DNA of 17,969 nucleotides from JAJPXC01 sp964510535 (GTDB lineage Bacteria > Bacteroidota > Bacteroidia > Bacteroidales > Muribaculaceae). The stretch lies in the NCBI GenBank assembly GCA_964510535.1, contig CAZECG010000029.1, forward strand, positions 1-17,969. The letters are read 5' to 3'. The translations under genes and the position numbers were made by a program. This document shows positions 15,530 to 17,969 of the stretch, piece after piece (the stretch's first letter is position 1; each line of letters opens with the position of its first letter). Under the pieces are notes generated by a model, which saw nothing but the letters and a program-made list of their open reading frames with translations, was not told the DNA's origin and did not search any database.

Positions 15530-15856
15530 CTGACCGTCAAGCAGAGACCCGGTCACGGGGCAAAGCGGGCGGGACTGCGACGACATTTTATTGAAAAGCG
15601 TTTACTCAACGCTCTTTCTTGACAATCGGAAATCTGGAAAATTTCAATCTCAGTCAAGAATGAAGCAGACGGTAGATGTCTTATGTGGGTATGTACAACA
15701 CTCCGTCATCAACGCGCGTGAGCGCTGGTCGATGGCGCATTTCGCATATTCCGCGTGAGGTCTCTGCAGGTTTGCTCGTTCAACTGAGATGGGCAATTCC
15801 AGAGCCTCCGATTGTGGAACGGGTAACAAGTAAGGTCCTTGCGCTTTTTTAATTTT
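15530..15856 (+). ncRNA. Candidate structured RNA (independent sRNA or long 5' leader)
   Basis: Starts just after a strong promoter and ends at a T-rich tract (15845-15857) behind a weak CAAG/CTTG hairpin (15827-15841). Main pairings seen: a long-range helix of GCAGAGACC (15541-15549) plus TCACG (15553-15557) with CGTGAGGTCTCTGC (15754-15767), 14 bp with a 3-nt bulge; continuation of 15560-15567 with 15736-15745; hairpin AGCGTT/AACGCT (15597-15613); TTCTTGAC/GTCAAGAA (15616-15660) with inner GAAAT/ATTTC; GACGG/CCGTC (15668-15707); and GCGC-GTGA-GCGC with a GNRA-type loop (15714-15725). No protein-coding ORF is convincing. It does not show the motifs I know for tmRNA, RNase P RNA or SRP RNA. 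It could be a 6S-like RNA (for example the Bacteroidales-1 class), a leader controlling the BspA-like gene, or something new. Confidence 0.5.
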
Positions 15857-15907
15857 TGACCTTAACCGCCAACGCTGAGGATCCCGCGGCACTTGTTTTA
15901 ATCAAAA

Positions 15908-17969
15908 ATGAAACAACGCTATCTCAAACTGTGCCTATTAACACTGCTCGCCGCACTTTGTTGCGCACACGCAGCCTCGGCAAGCGTCAAAATCGGAGGC
16001 CTCTACTACAACCTCAACTCTTCGACTAAAACCGCTACGGTAACGTATAAGAACGATAACAGTAGTAGCAACCGAGATTACGTTTACGGAGATTGGGTAA
16101 TCCCGTCAACCGTCGAATATGACGGCACAATTTACTCAGTGACCTCAATCAGCATCTACGCATTCAACGGTTGCAGCGGCCTGAAATCGGTGACCATCCC
16201 CAACTCGGTGACCTCAATCGGCAAATACGCATTCAACAAGTGCAGCGGCATGGAATCGGTGACCATCGGCAACTCGGTGACATCAATTGGCGACTACGCA
16301 TTCAACAAGTGCAGCGGCTTGAAATCGGTGACAATCCCAGACTCGGTGACCTCAATCGGCCGCGACGCATTCTACAATTGCAGCGGCCTGAGGTCGGTGA
16401 CAATCGGTAGTTCGGTGACCTCAATCGGCATCTACGCATTCTACGGTTGCAGCGGCCTGACCTCGGTGACTATCGGTAACTCGGTGACAAAAATCGGTTG
16501 CAGCGCATTCGAAGGTTGCAGCGGCCTGACCTCGGTGACCATCCCCAACTCGGTGACAACAATCGAAAGCAACGCATTCGAAGGTTGCAGCGGCTTGACC
16601 TCGGTGACCATCCCCAACTCGGTGACTTTAATAGGCTACCACACATTCTACGGTTGCAGAGGCCTGAAATCGGTGACCATCGGCAACTCGGTGACATCAA
16701 TTGGCAGCGACGCATTCCCTTATTCAGGTGTTATAAAAGCTATATGGCTCACTAACACACCGCCTGAGGGCGCAAATGATGTACGTGCGACGATAAATTA
16801 TGTGTCTAACAACCGATACGGATTCTCTAACCAGAAAGTGTATACGTCCCTCGGCTCCAAGTTTGAGGTTGACAACGTGGTATATGTCCCCGTAAGCCCG
16901 TCGGAGCGCACTTGCGACGTGATTGACTGCAATTATAATCCAACATCCAAAACGGTTACGATTGACAGCGTTGTTACCAACCACAACGTGCAACTAAAAG
17001 TGTTGAATGTCAATGATTACGCTTTTTACGGCAATGACTCCATTACTGCTCTAACGGCTAAAAATAACGGCAACATCGGCGACTACGCGTTTTCAGGATG
17101 TAATAGGGTCAATTCGCTTACCATCGGCGGTAATGTCACCGCGATAGGCGACAAAGCGTTCTATAACAATAAAGGACTTCGAGAGGTCGTAATTCCCGAT
17201 AGCGTCACAAGCGTCGGAGAGTCGGCTTTTGAAGGTTGCTCGTCGCTTGATAGCGTGACCATCGGCAAAGGCATAAAGGCGTTGAACGCATCGTTATTCA
17301 AGAATTGCTCATCACTTGGCAACATTCGGATTCCGGGTAATGTAAACAAAATCAATGATTATGTTTTCGCCGGTTGCTCGGCGTTGCAAGATGTAACTTT
17401 TGCTGACGCTTCCGGCGACGAATCGCCGACGATAACGTTGGGAAGCAACGGTTCGTCGCCAATGTTTGCCGACTGTCCGCTCGACGAGGTTTATATCGGC
17501 AGAAAACTATCATACAAAGCAAGCTCAAGCTACGGCTACTCACCGTTCTACCGCAACAGGTCGCTCCGCTCGGTAAAGATCACCGACAAGGAGACCGAAA
17601 TCTATGACAACGAGTTCTATGGCTGCTCCAGCTTGCAATCGTTTGAGTGTGGCGACGGCGTGACCAAGATAGGCAAATGGGCGTTCTCGGGATGCTCGGA
17701 GTTGCAATCGTTCGCCTCGGGAGCGAGCATGGAAAGCATCGGCGACGAGGCGTTCAGCGACTGTACCGGGCTGACAGTATTTGCAACGCTTGCCGCTGCG
17801 CCGCCGGTTTGCGGCAACCAGGCTCTCGACGACATCAACAAATGGGAGTGCACACTTTACGTTTTGCCCGGAAGCGTCGATGACTACAAAGCCGCCGACC
17901 AATGGAAAGAGTTCTTCTTCATAGACACTCCATCGGGAATCGACGAAATTGAAACCGAAGGGATAGGCG
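15908..17969 (+). CDS. BspA-like leucine-rich-repeat surface protein, 5' part (3' end outside window)
   Basis: The frame is open from ATG 15908 to the window edge (687 codons). Residues 1-25 are a Sec signal peptide (MKQRYLKLCLLTLLAALCC, cleavage likely after AHAASA). A short N-terminal segment (VKIGGLYYNLNSSTKTATVTY) is typical of the family. Residues about 80-275 hold a run of LRR_5 units of exactly 23 residues, such as AFNGCSGLKSVTIPNSVTSIG. A non-repeat stretch (about 280-385) follows, then more divergent repeats (about 390-640), a YVLPGSVDDYKAADQWKEFF segment, and the start of an acidic linker (GIDEIETEGIG) that in related proteins precedes a C-terminal sorting tail. Secreted, probably surface-exposed; partner unknown. 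Expression may depend on the structured leader upstream, since only 51 nt separate its T tract from the ATG. Confidence 0.92.
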   Translation, partial: MKQRYLKLCLLTLLAALCCAHAASASVKIGGLYYNLNSSTKTATVTYKNDNSSSNRDYVYGDWVIPSTVEYDGTIYSVTSISIYAFNGCSGLKSVTIPNSVTSIGKYAFNKCSGMESVTIGNSVTSIGDYAFNKCSGLKSVTIPDSVTSIGRDAFYNCSGLRSVTIGSSVTSIGIYAFYGCSGLTSVTIGNSVTKIGCSAFEGCSGLTSVTIPNSVTTIESNAFEGCSGLTSVTIPNSVTLIGYHTFYGCRGLKSVTIGNSVTSIGSDAFPYSGVIKAIWLTNTPPEGANDVRATINYVSNNRYGFSNQKVYTSLGSKFEVDNVVYVPVSPSERTCDVIDCNYNPTSKTVTIDSVVTNHNVQLKVLNVNDYAFYGNDSITALTAKNNGNIGDYAFSGCNRVNSLTIGGNVTAIGDKAFYNNKGLREVVIPDSVTSVGESAFEGCSSLDSVTIGKGIKALNASLFKNCSSLGNIRIPGNVNKINDYVFAGCSALQDVTFADASGDESPTITLGSNGSSPMFADCPLDEVYIGRKLSYKASSSYGYSPFYRNRSLRSVKITDKETEIYDNEFYGCSSLQSFECGDGVTKIGKWAFSGCSELQSFASGASMESIGDEAFSDCTGLTVFATLAAAPPVCGNQALDDINKWECTLYVLPGSVDDYKAADQWKEFFFIDTPSGIDEIETEGIG
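16141..16725 (+). repeat. Tandem 69-bp LRR_5 coding repeats, right copy
   Basis: The GCA-TTC (once ACA-TTC) anchor falls at 16160, 16229, 16298, 16367, 16436, 16505, 16574, 16643 and 16712, exactly 69 bp apart each time. Identity extends to third codon positions (recurring TCGGTGAC, AACTCGGTGAC, TGCAGCGGC). Other frames stay open over several units only because 69 is a multiple of three. Confidence 0.92.

Noticed and set aside
15530..15856. tmRNA, RNase P RNA or SRP RNA
   Set aside because: I looked for the tag-peptide ORF and tRNA-like ends, the GAGGAAAGTCC-type core, and the SRP domain IV motif, and saw none of them.
15650..15892. Minus-strand open frame of 80 codons in the gap before the right BspA-like gene
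   Set aside because: Composition is atypical, no family is recognised, and the stretch is better explained by base pairing on the plus strand.
16141..16725. Regular repeats resembling a CRISPR array
   Set aside because: The 69-bp units are tandem without unique spacers, are not palindromic, and encode an in-frame LRR_5 protein. No cas gene is present.
16171..16755. Open frames in other registers and on the minus strand across the repeats
   Set aside because: They stay open only because the period is a multiple of three. The translated products are low-complexity Q/R/D-rich or W/S/C-rich repeats, and the BspA frame has a signal peptide and runs through.

Overview
The window looks like a chromosomal segment of a Bacteroidales bacterium. 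A gut Muribaculaceae or Prevotella-like lineage is my best guess, but the genus cannot be fixed from sequence alone. The evidence is: Bacteroidetes-type promoters (TAnnTTTG, often with TTG or TTTG about 20 nt upstream) before most transcription units, weak or absent Shine-Dalgarno sequences, two secreted BspA-like leucine-rich-repeat (LRR_5) proteins, a DksA-like protein that has lost zinc ligands, and an lspA gene followed by a DUF4296-type lipoprotein. Every gene I can support is on the + strand.

Layout. (1) 1-1808: 3' part of a BspA-like surface protein gene, cut by the left edge, with LRR_5 repeats, an InlB_B-like segment, an Fn3-like domain and a probable C-terminal sorting tail. (2) 2021-5599: alpha/beta hydrolase, membrane-anchored MurF-like Mur ligase and D-Ala-D-Ala ligase, apparently a peptidoglycan-precursor cassette. 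(3) 5700-11423: ileS (type 2, with altered HIGH motif GIHH), DksA/TraR-like protein, lspA, DUF4296-type lipoprotein and a small protein of unknown function. (4) 11521-12800: hisIE and an FtsE-like ABC ATPase. (5) 12931-15417: lysC and lysA, the first and last dedicated enzymes of the diaminopimelate/lysine route, ending at a clear terminator. (6) 15418-15907: a gene-free stretch with a strong promoter, a densely self-complementary region that looks like a structured RNA, and a T-tract. (7) 15908-17969: a second BspA-like gene starting with a signal peptide, cut by the right edge.

How the parts relate. The central 14 kb is housekeeping: cell-wall precursor synthesis (hydrolase/Mur ligase/Ddl, plus DAP from lysC-lysA), translation (ileS), stringent-type transcription control (DksA-like), lipoprotein maturation (lspA) next to a lipoprotein it could process, histidine synthesis, and a division-type ABC ATPase. 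It is bracketed by two co-directional surface-protein genes whose 69-bp repeats are nearly identical in DNA.

Most worth a second look: the possible structured RNA at about 15530-15856, the GXHH signature in IleRS (a form linked to extreme mupirocin resistance), the membrane Mur ligase/Ddl cassette, and the homogenised repeats flanking essential genes.
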